Assembly (NCBI GenBank): GCA_025350305.1
Contig: JANXYC010000152.1
Span: forward strand, 1-44,937
Length of the DNA: 44,937 nucleotides
Source: Cyclobacteriaceae bacterium
GTDB lineage: Bacteria > Bacteroidota > Bacteroidia > Cytophagales > Cyclobacteriaceae
Direction: 5' to 3'
A program made the position numbers and the translations under genes. This document shows, in pieces, positions 1 to 8,700 of the stretch; position 1 is the stretch's first letter; each line of letters opens with the position of its first letter. The notes under the pieces are model-generated. The model did not search any database, was not told the DNA's origin, and was given only the letters and a program-made list of their open reading frames with translations.

Positions 1-960
1 GGCCACCAAGTTCCGCGCGTCATCGCTGACTTTTCATCTAAAGAAAAGATAACGCCAACCTCCCTTTTTTCACTGGGCTATCACTATTCGGTCCCGCTCG
101 ACAAGTGGAACATTACTGACATGGCCTGCGATTACATTTTCCTGGGCGACCGATCGATTGATTTTGAAATACCCGGAACACTGGGATTGATATATAATCA
201 CGCAACCTGGTTACGTCAACGAGAGCAAATAAGGAGTTATCCTTTCTTAAAAGCGGATGATTATTTGAATGGCGCAGCCACTTCCGATAAAATAAATTTT
301 ATTTATGCTTGCCTTAAAGACCTCTCCGGTCCACTAATTGAAAAACTTGATTCAGACCGTACAGCAGTTTTGTTAATTGACTCCTGCAACAAGCATGGCT
401 ATGCCGAACAGCGGAGATTATTTGTGGAACTGATGGAGCATAACTGCAAAGTACCTGTTGTAATTGGAAGAGCATACCAACAATTGACTCCTGAAAGATT
501 GCAATTATACTCCGCTACCGACATTGGCGGACTCCTGATTGATGGTTTGGGCGATGGCGTATTTATTGCTACGGAAAATTGCGGCCCTGACAAAGTCGTT
601 AATGAAACGGCCTTTAATATTTTGCAGGCTACCCGCACCCGCATTTCTAAGACTGAATATATTTCCTGCCCGTCTTGCGGGCGAACGTTATTTGATTTGC
701 AGGAGACTACTGCAAAGATTCGCTCACGCACGAATCACCTAAAGGGAATCAAAATTGCCATCATGGGTTGTATCGTAAATGGGCCCGGTGAAATGGCCGA
801 TGCAGATTATGGATATGTCGGTTCAGGCCCTGGTCGTATAACACTTTACCGGAGCAAGGAAGTGGTGAGAAGAAATGTTCCTGCTGCTGAAGCCGTGGAT
901 CAGTTGATAGGATTAATAAAAGAAGATGGAAATTGGATTGGAATAAACGAAAAGATATAG
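1..960 (+). CDS. ispG: IspG (GcpE), 4-hydroxy-3-methylbut-2-en-1-yl diphosphate synthase, 3' part
   Basis: The reading frame is open from the first base of the window, so this is the C-terminal ~319 residues of a gene that begins upstream. IspG is the iron-sulfur enzyme that reductively converts MEcPP to HMBPP in the non-mevalonate (MEP) isoprenoid pathway, in the cytoplasm. The C-terminal 4Fe-4S domain is clear: CPSCGR supplies two cysteines and MGCIVNGPGE supplies the third, followed by the usual ADADYGYVG and GRITLY segments. The ~200 residues before it do not look like the short bacterial type. They fit the long IspG with an inserted domain known from Bacteroidota and plants (family knowledge). 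The stop TAG at 958-960 is 2 bp before the next ATG, so the downstream small genes are probably cotranscribed. Confidence 0.95.
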   Translation, partial: GHQVPRVIADFSSKEKITPTSLFSLGYHYSVPLDKWNITDMACDYIFLGDRSIDFEIPGTLGLIYNHATWLRQREQIRSYPFLKADDYLNGAATSDKINFIYACLKDLSGPLIEKLDSDRTAVLLIDSCNKHGYAEQRRLFVELMEHNCKVPVVIGRAYQQLTPERLQLYSATDIGGLLIDGLGDGVFIATENCGPDKVVNETAFNILQATRTRISKTEYISCPSCGRTLFDLQETTAKIRSRTNHLKGIKIAIMGCIVNGPGEMADADYGYVGSGPGRITLYRSKEVVRRNVPAAEAVDQLIGLIKEDGNWIGINEKI

Positions 961-962
961 CC

Positions 963-1181
963 ATGGAGAATGAAGCCAATCAACCTGTTGAGAAAAAAAA
1001 GAAATGGCATTTCCGTCAGTTTTTTTCATTGGGCGAAGTGGGAGGTTATTTCTTCCGGAAAAAAGATCCCAACCGTCCGTTGAATGTAAATATCAGGATC
1101 ATGCACGGCATCAATAAAATTTCCATTATCGGTTTTTTGCTTGCCATAATTTTTCTCATCGTCAAACGTTTATTACGTTGA
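963..1181 (+). CDS. Small single-pass membrane protein, DUF6728-like
   Basis: A 72-residue protein. It has a Lys-rich, highly polar N-terminus (VEKKKKWHF), then a motif of the form GYFFRKKDPNRP and IRIMHGINKIS, and one C-terminal transmembrane helix (about residues 52-68, IIGFLLAIIFLIV) ending in basic residues. I believe small Cytophagales proteins of this kind are filed as DUF6728, but I could not check this. The function is unknown. The start was taken at ATG 963 rather than the in-frame codon at 933, because 963 lies just after the ispG stop while 933 is inside ispG. Its TGA stop overlaps the TTG start of the next gene (TTGA at 1178-1181), which suggests translational coupling. Confidence 0.72.
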   Translation: MENEANQPVEKKKKWHFRQFFSLGEVGGYFFRKKDPNRPLNVNIRIMHGINKISIIGFLLAIIFLIVKRLLR

Positions 1182-1531
1182 ACATCGAATCATTCCGGGA
1201 GTATTGTTTGTCAAAAAGGGGGGTCACCGAAGAGTTTCCTTTTGATAACAAGACGTTGGTTTTTAAGGTAATGGGAAAGATGTTTACCCTGACGGATATC
1301 GAAGATTTTGAAGGAGTTAACTTAAAAGTAGTCCCTGAAGACGGGGCCGCGATGCGCGACCGATACACATTTGTCCAGCCGGCCTATCATATGAATAAGA
1401 AGCACTGGATTACAGTCCGGATGCAGGATGGTGTACCCGATAAGTTGATCAGGAAATGGATTGACAATTCATACGATCTTGTAGTCTCAGGACTTAGTAA
1501 AAGTCAAAAATTAAGACTAAGCACTATTTGA
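1178..1531 (+). CDS. MmcQ/YjbR family protein
   Basis: A 117-residue protein with the MmcQ/YjbR (DUF419) pattern. It has an N-terminal helix ending in the conserved GVTEEFPF segment, then LVFKVMGKMF, VNLKVVPE, and the late YHMNKKHWITV motif before the C-terminal helix with SYDLVVSGLSK. The family has a double-wing fold like the MotA activator C-terminal domain and is often annotated as DNA-binding, but no biochemical role is firmly established. The start is TTG and overlaps the preceding stop by 2 bp. No ATG is available near the N-terminus, and the first residues match the usual family start. It ends an ispG-small protein-yjbR run. Confidence 0.88.
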   Translation: MNIESFREYCLSKRGVTEEFPFDNKTLVFKVMGKMFTLTDIEDFEGVNLKVVPEDGAAMRDRYTFVQPAYHMNKKHWITVRMQDGVPDKLIRKWIDNSYDLVVSGLSKSQKLRLSTI

Positions 1532-1598
1532 GCTGATAATCAGATAGTTGCGGTGGTTACTTATTTACTATAACCTGCATTACTTGGGGTTATTTCTT

Positions 1599-1606
1599 TA
1601 ATTTTG
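1599..1606 (+). promoter_or_regulatory. Candidate Bacteroidota -7 box (TAATTTTG)
   Basis: TAATTTTG matches the Bacteroidota TAnnTTTG -7 consensus exactly and lies 22 bp before ATG 1629 of the lipoprotein gene. No good TTTG -33 element is visible at the usual spacing. If it is real, transcription would begin near 1611, which argues against the in-frame TTG at 1611 as the start codon. Confidence 0.4.
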
Positions 1607-1628
1607 TTGATTGCACCTTAATCTACCC

Positions 1629-2375
1629 ATGACCCGGGGATTTCTTGTCGTATTTGGCTTACTTTTCATACTCAGCGCCTGCACACAGCGTCTTATTTGC
1701 CCTGTCTATCAGAGTTCCTTCATCTATGACAAGGAAGCGCTACGACAGAAATTCAGCTACTTCAAGGAAGACTCCACACCCAAAATACTGACGGCCAGCA
1801 AGAACAAATATCTCATTGCCGTGCCGGAGTCCTACCGGAAGACCTACCGGAAAATGAAAACGATAGAGATGAAGCCGGTATATCCAAAAATTTCAGACTC
1901 CTTAAAAGTTGATCAGGATCCTGGACTTTTATTGGCCGAGCGTGATGTAATTGACAGCACAATGAAGAAACAAACCTTCGAGCCTGGTGACAGCGCTTAT
2001 GCCATCACGAAGACGAAAGAAAAATATAATCTCGATCAGGACCTATATATGTGGTATTTCCGTGAGATGCTCGTTCTGCCGGACGTGCGTGCCGCGATGG
2101 ATAACAACCTTACTAAAAAGAACGAGGAGGCTACTGGCAAGGAAGTCAAAAAAGAGAAGTTGGGTTTTTTTAAAAGCTTGAAAAGTATTTTCAAGAAAAA
2201 ACAGAAGCGTGATTCAATCAGTACAACGATCGATCCGACGGTAAAAACGAAGACCGGAGTAAATGCTCCCGATCAGCAGAAAAAGAAAGGCGGCCTGTTT
2301 AAGAAAATGAAATCAGATCAGCCGGAGAAGAAAAAGGATCCAGCCAAGAAGAAGGACAACGGCGATGGATTTTGA
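1629..2375 (+). CDS. Predicted lipoprotein with Lys-rich C-terminal tail, function unknown
   Basis: A 248-residue protein that begins with a lipoprotein signal peptide (MTRGFLVVFGLLFILSAC, lipobox LSAC, lipidated Cys 18). The mature part opens with QRLICPVYQSSFIYDK, contains repeated short Lys/Arg-rich and Tyr-rich stretches, and ends in a roughly 90-residue tail dominated by KK, EKK and KKK clusters that is probably disordered. I do not recognise a domain. The basic tail could bind peptidoglycan or nucleic acid, but that is speculation. ATG 1629 was preferred to TTG 1611 because it gives a clean signal peptide and leaves room for the promoter box at 1599. The gene converges on the SRAP gene with a gap of only 5 bp and no obvious terminator. 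Confidence 0.75.
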   Translation: MTRGFLVVFGLLFILSACTQRLICPVYQSSFIYDKEALRQKFSYFKEDSTPKILTASKNKYLIAVPESYRKTYRKMKTIEMKPVYPKISDSLKVDQDPGLLLAERDVIDSTMKKQTFEPGDSAYAITKTKEKYNLDQDLYMWYFREMLVLPDVRAAMDNNLTKKNEEATGKEVKKEKLGFFKSLKSIFKKKQKRDSISTTIDPTVKTKTGVNAPDQQKKKGGLFKKMKSDQPEKKKDPAKKKDNGDGF

Positions 2376-2380
2376 TGGTT

Positions 2381-3073
2381 CTAGTCGAACAAGGTCAGGT
2401 TACCGAATTGATCCGCTGGAGGTGCAGGCAATATGATCAGACGGTCATTGTGTTCGGCTGAGTTAACCCGGGGAGAGACAGAATAATAATCCAAGGGACC
2501 AGAAAAAGATTGAAGGAGCGAGAGCAGTTCAGACTCGTCCTCTGAGTTTAACCATGCCTGCTCTGCATCGGGATGCAGGATGACCGGCATGCGCTCACTG
2601 ATGGGTGTTACCGATTCATTGGCGATGGTGGTGATGACCGTGAAGGTATGATTCATTTTATCCTGAGCATCGTCGTATTCTTCCCAAAGTCCTGCCAGAC
2701 AGAATTGACTTTTATCTTTTAATGTAAATCGGTACGGTATGTTGGTGCGTTTACCCGTCCTCTTCCATTCATAAAATCCGTCGGCCGGGATAAGGCAACG
2801 TTTTTCGCGCAGTTTTTTTCGTAAGACTGGTTTTTCCGGCAGTAATTCGACCCGTGTGTTAATTATTTTTTCACCCAACGACTTCTTATTGGCCCACGAC
2901 GGAGGAGCGCCCCAGTAAAAAAAGGAGATACCTTTTTGGCTTTCCTGGGTGATTACCGGGAGCAAATGTGTTGGCGCGGCGTTGTAATGAGGCTGGTAAC
3001 CTTCGGGTACATCGACCGAAAATCGTCGTGCAACTTCACCGGCGTTCACGGCAAGAGAGTATCGGATGAACAT
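2381..3073 (-). CDS. SRAP-domain protein (YedK/HMCES family) lacking catalytic Cys2
   Basis: A 230-residue protein of the SOS response-associated peptidase (SRAP) family. Members protect abasic sites in single-stranded DNA by forming a thiazolidine crosslink through Cys2, the new N-terminus after Met removal. The family core is present: NTRVE (Asn and Arg of the DNA-binding pocket), the CLIPADGFYEW block with the active-site Glu, the FCLAGLWE strand, and ERMPVIL. However, the N-terminus reads MFIRYSL instead of MCGRYS-like, so the crosslinking Cys is Phe. The His usually found two residues before RMPVIL is Ser (ISERMPVIL). Covalent chemistry of the known type should therefore be impossible, although DNA binding may remain. 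It lies 2 bp downstream of the YheT-type hydrolase gene, probably in one transcript. Confidence 0.9.
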   Translation of the reverse strand: MFIRYSLAVNAGEVARRFSVDVPEGYQPHYNAAPTHLLPVITQESQKGISFFYWGAPPSWANKKSLGEKIINTRVELLPEKPVLRKKLREKRCLIPADGFYEWKRTGKRTNIPYRFTLKDKSQFCLAGLWEEYDDAQDKMNHTFTVITTIANESVTPISERMPVILHPDAEQAWLNSEDESELLSLLQSFSGPLDYYSVSPRVNSAEHNDRLIILPAPPADQFGNLTLFD

Positions 3074-3075
3074 GA

Positions 3076-4011
3076 CTAGTCTGATTCAATAAATGACAAG
3101 GCCCTCATCTCTGACCAATATAAACCTTTTTGATCGAATAAGGCAAAACCAACATGCCCGCCATGGGCAGGAAATTCAAAGGTTACGCATGCGTGACCTG
3201 CAAACTGGTCAGCTGGATAGCAATCCTTGCTGAGAAAGGGATCATTCAACGCATTAACGACGAGTGTCGGGACCTTAATATTTTCTATGAAGTGAAGTGA
3301 ACTGCATTTCTCATAATAGTCGATCGCACCCTCAAAGCCGTGGAGGGGGCCGGTATAATGATCATCAAATTCTAACAACGATTTGATCGTACCCAGCTTT
3401 TGAATATTCAGGTCTTTTCGTAAGGCCGCTTTCGATCTTACTTTGTTCTTTAAACTGACAAGAAATCGTTTCATATAAATCCAGTTACCAGGTTTCGATA
3501 TCTCCAGGCAGCTTGTATGGAGATTGATCGGGACGGAAAAAGTGACCGCTTTCTTCACGGCAGCGTGAATATTTTCTTCACCAAGGTACTTGAGTGTTAT
3601 GTTTCCGCCCAGGCTGAATCCAATGAGGAAAATGGTACCATACTGTTTTGCCGCGTGCTGTATAACAGTCTGCAAATCGTCGGTCGCACCACTGTGATAG
3701 AACCGCAATTGACGGTTTATCTCACCACTGCAGCCCCGGTAGTTCCATGACACGACATCAAAGCCTTTTGAAAAAAACGCTTTCGCCATGCCCACCATAT
3801 AGGCTCTGCTGGAATTGCCTTCCAGGCCATGGCTCATGATTACGCACCGGGATGCTCCTTGCTTACACCAGTCTAAGTCTAGAAAATCATCGTCAGGAGT
3901 GAAGATCCGTTCTCGCTCAGGTGACTGCATATCAACTTTCCGTAGAAGCGCTGGGTATATCGTTTCGAGGTGCCGGTTGAATAATAACTTAGGTGGAGAA
4001 TAGGGGAGCAT
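3076..4011 (-). CDS. YheT-type alpha/beta hydrolase
   Basis: A 311-residue hydrolase of the YheT/ABHD1-3 type. The N-terminus has the characteristic RHLETIYPALLR motif. The oxyanion strand is SHGLEGNSSRAY, the nucleophile elbow is GFSLGGN with Ser 133, the acid is in VNALNDPFL, and the catalytic His is in HGGHVGF near the C-terminus. Eukaryotic relatives act as phospholipases or acyl-ester hydrolases. The bacterial substrates are mostly unknown, so a lipid ester is a reasonable guess. It is cytoplasmic, with no signal peptide. The stop lies 2 bp before the start of the SRAP gene, so the two are cotranscribed. About 80 bp containing short tandem repeats separates it from the DinB-like gene upstream. 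Confidence 0.92.
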   Translation of the reverse strand: MLPYSPPKLLFNRHLETIYPALLRKVDMQSPERERIFTPDDDFLDLDWCKQGASRCVIMSHGLEGNSSRAYMVGMAKAFFSKGFDVVSWNYRGCSGEINRQLRFYHSGATDDLQTVIQHAAKQYGTIFLIGFSLGGNITLKYLGEENIHAAVKKAVTFSVPINLHTSCLEISKPGNWIYMKRFLVSLKNKVRSKAALRKDLNIQKLGTIKSLLEFDDHYTGPLHGFEGAIDYYEKCSSLHFIENIKVPTLVVNALNDPFLSKDCYPADQFAGHACVTFEFPAHGGHVGFALFDQKGLYWSEMRALSFIESD

Positions 4012-4031
4012 GCTGGATGACTGGGGTGCTG

Positions 4032-4052
4032 GGTGTTAGGTGTTAGGTGTTA
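4032..4052. repeat. Three tandem copies of a 7-bp unit (GGTGTTA)
   Basis: Three perfect head-to-tail copies of GGTGTTA, flanked by related GGGTGCTGG and GGTACTGG sequence, lie in the gap between the DinB-like gene and the YheT-type hydrolase gene. They are too short and lack spacers, so this is not a CRISPR array. They look like a simple-sequence expansion. Confidence 0.85.
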
Positions 4053-4094
4053 GGTACTGGAAACCAGTTGCTGCCAGCTAAAAGAATCCAGAAT

Positions 4095-4625
4095 TTACCA
4101 ACCCATTTTTTCTTTCAGTGATGTGATATGTGATAGATGATGGTCCCCATGCCAGGCGTACATTCCAATGAGGCGGTCGAGGCGCACCTGTTTGTTGGTT
4201 TGTGGATGTGTAAATTCCTTTGCAAGGGCTTCCGCCGGGAGACCCTGGAGTAAGATTATCCATTTTGCATGTAAGGCTTTTAGAAATTCAATCGAGAGGG
4301 ACGGGTCCGCTTTCGTTTCGGGTGTTTCAGCCCAGGCCTTTTCATCATAGGCCTTGATAACCGGTGTGTTTTCCGTTAGGGTCCATTTGAACCGAATGTA
4401 AGCATTCATGTGACTATCCGCCAGATGATGTACTACCTGCCGCACAGTCCATCCTCCTTCCCGGTAGGGCGTGTCCAATTGAGATACAGAAAGCCCGTGG
4501 ACGGCCTTCTCAATTTTTGTTGGCAGTCCTGCGATACGATGAATGCACGGAAGGATATCTTCTTGCGTGTAACTTTCTTTTGGCTCAAATTTTCCAATAG
4601 GATAACGGAGATCGGGGGAGGTCAT
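4095..4625 (-). CDS. DinB/YfiT-family metal-dependent enzyme (bacillithiol transferase-like)
   Basis: A 176-residue four-helix-bundle protein of the DinB/YfiT (BstA-like) family. It shows the family opening LRYPIGKFEP, the segment TPYREGGWTVRQVVHHLADSH, then TLTENTP and the C-terminal AWHGDHHLSHI. The metal triad is expected to be His 66/67, His 159 and His 162/163. Firmicute relatives are Zn/Ni-dependent thiol-S-transferases acting with bacillithiol. Some Bacteroidota are thought to make this thiol, but nothing in the window proves it. The start was set at ATG 4625. The frame stays open 28 codons further upstream, but that part is encoded by repeat-like intergenic DNA and has no family counterpart. 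Confidence 0.88.
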   Translation of the reverse strand: MTSPDLRYPIGKFEPKESYTQEDILPCIHRIAGLPTKIEKAVHGLSVSQLDTPYREGGWTVRQVVHHLADSHMNAYIRFKWTLTENTPVIKAYDEKAWAETPETKADPSLSIEFLKALHAKWIILLQGLPAEALAKEFTHPQTNKQVRLDRLIGMYAWHGDHHLSHITSLKEKMGW

Positions 4626-4655
4626 GGTTGTTAATAAAATAGTTGGCTTGTTAAT

Positions 4656-4720
4656 GGTAAGTGGTAACCGGTGGTCGGTAATCGGTGTGATCTGTAACTT
4701 TGGCACCACTTACCGATTAC
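4656..4720. repeat. Nested inverted repeats in the terC-dinB-like gap
   Basis: Perfect 10-bp inverted repeat GGTAAGTGGT (4656-4665) with ACCACTTACC (4705-4714), and a second pair GTAATCGGT (4678-4686) with ACCGATTAC (4712-4720). A further direct copy, CCGATTAC, runs to the terC stop region (4728-4735). The two pairs share bases, so only one can fold at a time. The element could end terC transcription, but there is no T-run. It may instead be a small dispersed repeat, since GGTAA/CGGT-type motifs are repeated throughout this gap. Confidence 0.7.
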
Positions 4721-4731
4721 TGGATTGCCGA

Positions 4732-5562
4732 TTACTTCTCCAACTCTTTCACAGCCGCTACCATTTCATCTTCGCTAAAGGGCTTATTTAATTTCACAGG
4801 TTTCGATTTCAACTTCCGTTTCTTTCGTACGCGAATGTTGGTAAGTTCAATCAACATTGAAAAAGCAATCGCGAAGTAAATATATCCTTTTGGGACGACG
4901 TAGTGAAGAGCCTCCAGGAAAAGCATGAAGCCAATGAGTATCAGGAACCCCAGGGCCAACACTTCCATCGACGGATGCAGCTGGATGAACTTGCTGATCC
5001 TGCCGCTGAAAAACATCATAACAATAATGGAGACAATCACCGCCAAAATCATAATAATTACTTTATCACGATCGACAATTCCAACGGCTGTGAGAATAGA
5101 GTCAAACGAGAAAATAATATCCAACAGGATAATCTGGACGATCGTGCCGGCCAATGTAACTTGTGGCTTCTTCGGAATCCCATTTTCATCGTCATCATCA
5201 TCGTCGCTGCCCTCCATTTCGTGATTGATCTCCATGGTACTTTTGGCAATAAGGAAAAGCCCGCCAAATCCCAGGATGAGGTCACGGCCGCTGACCTCCA
5301 TTGGAAGGGCCATCATCCAGTTAGCAGGAATTGTAAAGAGTGGCTCCGTAAAGCCGATGATCCAGGTGATGCCCAGCAGAAAACAAATGCGTACGATCAT
5401 GGCCAGTGCCAATCCAGTGTTGCGTGCCCGCTGACGGAGGGATTCAGGGAGTTTATTGGATACGATGGAAATGAAAATAATATTATCAATACCGAGTACA
5501 ATTTCCAGAAAGCAGAGGGTGAGGAGGGCCAGCCAGGCATCAGCTTTTAGAAATATTTCCAT
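4732..5562 (-). CDS. TerC family integral membrane protein
   Basis: A 276-residue polytopic inner-membrane protein of the TerC/Alx family, associated with metal (Mn) efflux and tellurite resistance in other bacteria. The two hallmark motifs are EIVLGIDNIIFIS near the N-terminus and its inverted-repeat counterpart IIFSFDSILTAVG in the second half, each with an Asp inside the membrane. I count about seven hydrophobic segments. A poly-Asp loop (SDDDDDDENG, around residues 118-128) links the two halves and probably faces one aqueous side; it could bind cations. The C-terminus is a soluble Lys-rich tail. A plausible promoter lies at 5600-5628. Confidence 0.92.
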   Translation of the reverse strand: MEIFLKADAWLALLTLCFLEIVLGIDNIIFISIVSNKLPESLRQRARNTGLALAMIVRICFLLGITWIIGFTEPLFTIPANWMMALPMEVSGRDLILGFGGLFLIAKSTMEINHEMEGSDDDDDDENGIPKKPQVTLAGTIVQIILLDIIFSFDSILTAVGIVDRDKVIIMILAVIVSIIVMMFFSGRISKFIQLHPSMEVLALGFLILIGFMLFLEALHYVVPKGYIYFAIAFSMLIELTNIRVRKKRKLKSKPVKLNKPFSEDEMVAAVKELEK

Positions 5563-5599
5563 GCAACGGGGTGGGTAGTTTGGTTATTGAATACAGGTT

Positions 5600-5628
5600 C
5601 AAATTAAGCAAAGGACAGAACAATCAAA
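5600..5628 (-). promoter_or_regulatory. Candidate promoter of terC
   Basis: On the minus strand, TTTG (5625-5628), a 17-bp spacer and TTAATTTG (5600-5607) match the Bacteroidota -33/-7 pattern (TTTG, TAnnTTTG) with one mismatch. The predicted start of transcription is about 30 nt before the terC ATG. Confidence 0.35.
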
Positions 5629-5642
5629 ACATAAGCAGTAAA

Positions 5643-5682
5643 AGAAAAGGCCCATTTCTATATCAGTAATGGGGCCTTTTCT
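5643..5682 (-). terminator. Intrinsic terminator of the giant T9SS gene
   Basis: Stem arms at 5643-5656 and 5668-5682 pair over about 14 bp (AGAAAAGGCC with GGCCTTTTCT at the base) with one bulged base and an 11-base loop. On the minus strand the stem is followed by a T-rich run. It lies 22 bp after the stop of the giant gene. The base of the stem is A/T symmetric, so it might also work weakly in the other direction. Confidence 0.8.
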
Positions 5683-5704
5683 ACGCTTGAATTTATTTAA
5701 TATT

Positions 5705-8700
5705 TTATTCCTCGTGAACGATCATCACCTTCTTCCGCGTGAAATTTCCGTTGCCCACATTAATCTGCAGAATATAGACACCCGGCGACAGATCACGTGT
5801 ATTAACCACCTTGGAATTAGCTCCTTCCGGTATCGTAGAATCCATGCTTAATCGCCCGGTCATATCAATCAACTGGAGTGGAGCAGATTGTTTCAGCGTC
5901 CCCGGTAGCAATACATTCATCTCATGGTTGGCAGGATTGGGATAGACTATGATCTGCTCTGCAGGGATGGGCTCCAGGCCGGTGATCACCGGAGGTTCGG
6001 CGAGATTTTTCACAATGTCAACCTGGTAGACTTCATTGGGAGCGTCTTCTTGCTGTAAAAAGACTGCCACTGCCAGATCACCCTTTGGGAGGTAAAGTTT
6101 CGCGGGGTCGGGTGTCCATACAAACGGACCGAACGACCTCTTTACGCCGAAAGGCAGAACCGGACCAAAGGCAGAACCTGCAGCGGATGGCAACATTTTC
6201 TTAAGCGTAAAATCGAATGTTGTTTCCCCGCTTTTCACCATCGCTTGTTGCGTCGTTGAAAATGAACTCAACAGAATGGAATCCTCCAGGATCGCCACAT
6301 GCAAAATTGTTTTGGAGGGTATTCCTGTGAGAACAGCGGACGTGACATCCACTGAAATGCTGATGCTTCCATTTGGATTGGTGACTGGCGTAATGGCAAT
6401 TTGTGCCTGCGCCAATTGCAGCGATCTGAGATTATACAAGGCGGGTACCCAACCACTAAAGCTCCTGTCTGGGATCTGAGTATCTGACTCTCCATCGAGC
6501 CTGGATCTTGGAGTTTTAACAATGTTGTAGAATAGCGCACGTGAACTTGGGTCCGCTGGATTGTCTTCGTTAAAAGGATCTTTGCCAGGGAAACTGACGT
6601 GGTAGTTTATTTTCACAACCTCTGTCCCAATGGTTCCACTTTTGAATCCCGCAACTTTAGTGTTTTCAATTTTTTCCTCAGCGAGTGTATTGCCAGTGTT
6701 GACAAAACTCTCGAGCAGAATAGTGCGCGTCCTGTCTCCAATCCGGAAGTTGTCAAATGCAAAGCCTTGCTTGGAAACAATGAGGGCGGCAGTGCCGAGT
6801 GCCAACCTGAACACTACCTTGGAAGGAGGGAGTACTGGGTTAGTTGGAGTAGGATACAACACATCCAATATATGTTTCGGCGCCTGCCAGGAAGGATTGG
6901 AGGAACCACTCCATCCATAGTCGTTCCCCGACTGCGTGCCCGGTCTTCCCGCAATACCCTGATCCGTGAACCAATCTTCTCCATCACCAATGATTCCAAG
7001 CGACAGCCAATTCTTATTGGGATCCGCAATATTGAGATTATCGGTTGCGTATTCCATCACGACCCCGTCGCCAGGTTGCAATTGAACAACACTGTTAAAA
7101 GAGACCATCGCTCTGGTCAAATTTGTAAGATCAAAGCTCGGTGAATAGAGCGCGGAATTTTCTTTTGGATTATAATTACCGGTAAGATTGGTTTTCCAAA
7201 TTTTTGTTTTGGTGATCAGCGGAGCGGGCGGATTTGCAATGCTTGCCGGAGGCGCTCCCCAAGCCCAGGTGGCAAGACCCGACCCTTTGAAAATTGCTAC
7301 ACTGTCTTTCCCGGTGCCCCAAACCTGCCAGTTTGCATTGGAATTCTCAAAATCTTCCACGTAAACACCATTCACGGGCAGTATGACCCTTGGAAGCACA
7401 ACAACTGAACGATAAGTTTTCTGAAGGCTGAGGCTGTTTACACAACCCAGGTTGCTGGTTACAGTAAGATCAATTTGCTTAGGTCCAGGGGTTGCATACT
7501 GGTGAGTGGCCACATTTGAATTAAATGCTGCATCGCTAGCAAGACCGGTTACAATTCCGTGTGGAGACAAATCGCCAAAGTCCCAATCATATTTAACAAT
7601 TTTATCGTTTAGGGAAACCGTTGTAGATGTACTTGCATCCTTACTATTGAAGTTAAACACATCGGCAGTAGAGACTCCATCCAGTTTAAATTTGACGTCG
7701 GGAATGCCACCCACATCAACTGGTATTGTCAAAGGTCCTATGACTGGTAATGCAGGCGCGACTACCGGGGGAGCCGAAGCGCAATTGTAGTTTGAAGAAG
7801 CCGTCAGACTAACGATGTAAGGGCTTCCAAGACCATTAGATGTGCCAAACGTATGGCTTGGACTATTAGCACTAGTACCGGAAATTATATTATTGGAAGA
7901 ACTAATGTCTCCAAAATTCCAGGACCATTTTGTGACACTCGCAGAAGGGTCTCCGGCTACTGATGAAGTTGAATTAAATGTGATGGCCTGACGAGCACAT
8001 TGGGAACTTGCAGTTGGAGCATTGGGCGTAAGCGGGAAGGTGTTCCAGGCGAATGCGGCAACCGGGTTCGGAGTGATCCTTAATATTTGGCTCGAAAGAC
8101 TTGAACAAGGCGATGTATTCTCGTGGTAGATATAAGTGATCTTGATATCCTTAAAGGTATTCGTAAGTTTTGTAGGATCGATAGAAGCTGTTCCGTTTCC
8201 ATTATCAACAAACGCGCTTCCTGACGGTGTAGCAGGTGGAATTGTCGGTGCTCCCACCGGAGGCACATCGTAGATGATTGTTCCTGTAACGCCATCCCTC
8301 ACGGTAAACCTTCCTGTTGATGAACCTACCGACGCAGCAGGGTAACCGCTAATCTGAATCGGACCACCTGCGGTGCAATAAACGGGAGTTCCCGTATTGC
8401 TCACCTGAACTTTAGCGGGATTATTGGGGTCCTTTCCAACGGGATTGATTGGGTCTGCTATATCCAGGAATGAGCGATTGCCCACCCCTATTTCAACCAG
8501 CGGAACGGCAGGCAGGAAAAATTCGACCACCTGTTTCCTCGGAATTTTCACAGTAGCGTTGGAGATGCTTTGGAACGTTCCGGTAAACTCAACCAATCCG
8601 AGCGAGCCTCCAGTATAATAGAAGTTACCTTGGGCTGTCATGGATGACCTGAAATTGCTGTACGGATCAGGTAACGCGCCACCGGAACGCGCATTTGCGT

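Noticed and set aside
4032-4052. Tandem repeats as a possible CRISPR remnant
   Set aside because: Seven-base units without spacers and no cas genes nearby.
4626-4709. N-terminal extension of the DinB/YfiT-like protein
   Set aside because: It is encoded by the inverted-repeat region and is absent from the family.
4903-5550. 215-codon plus-strand frame opposite terC
   Set aside because: Complete antisense overlap with a clear TerC gene; low-complexity His/Asn/Asp content mirrors the membrane and poly-Asp codons.
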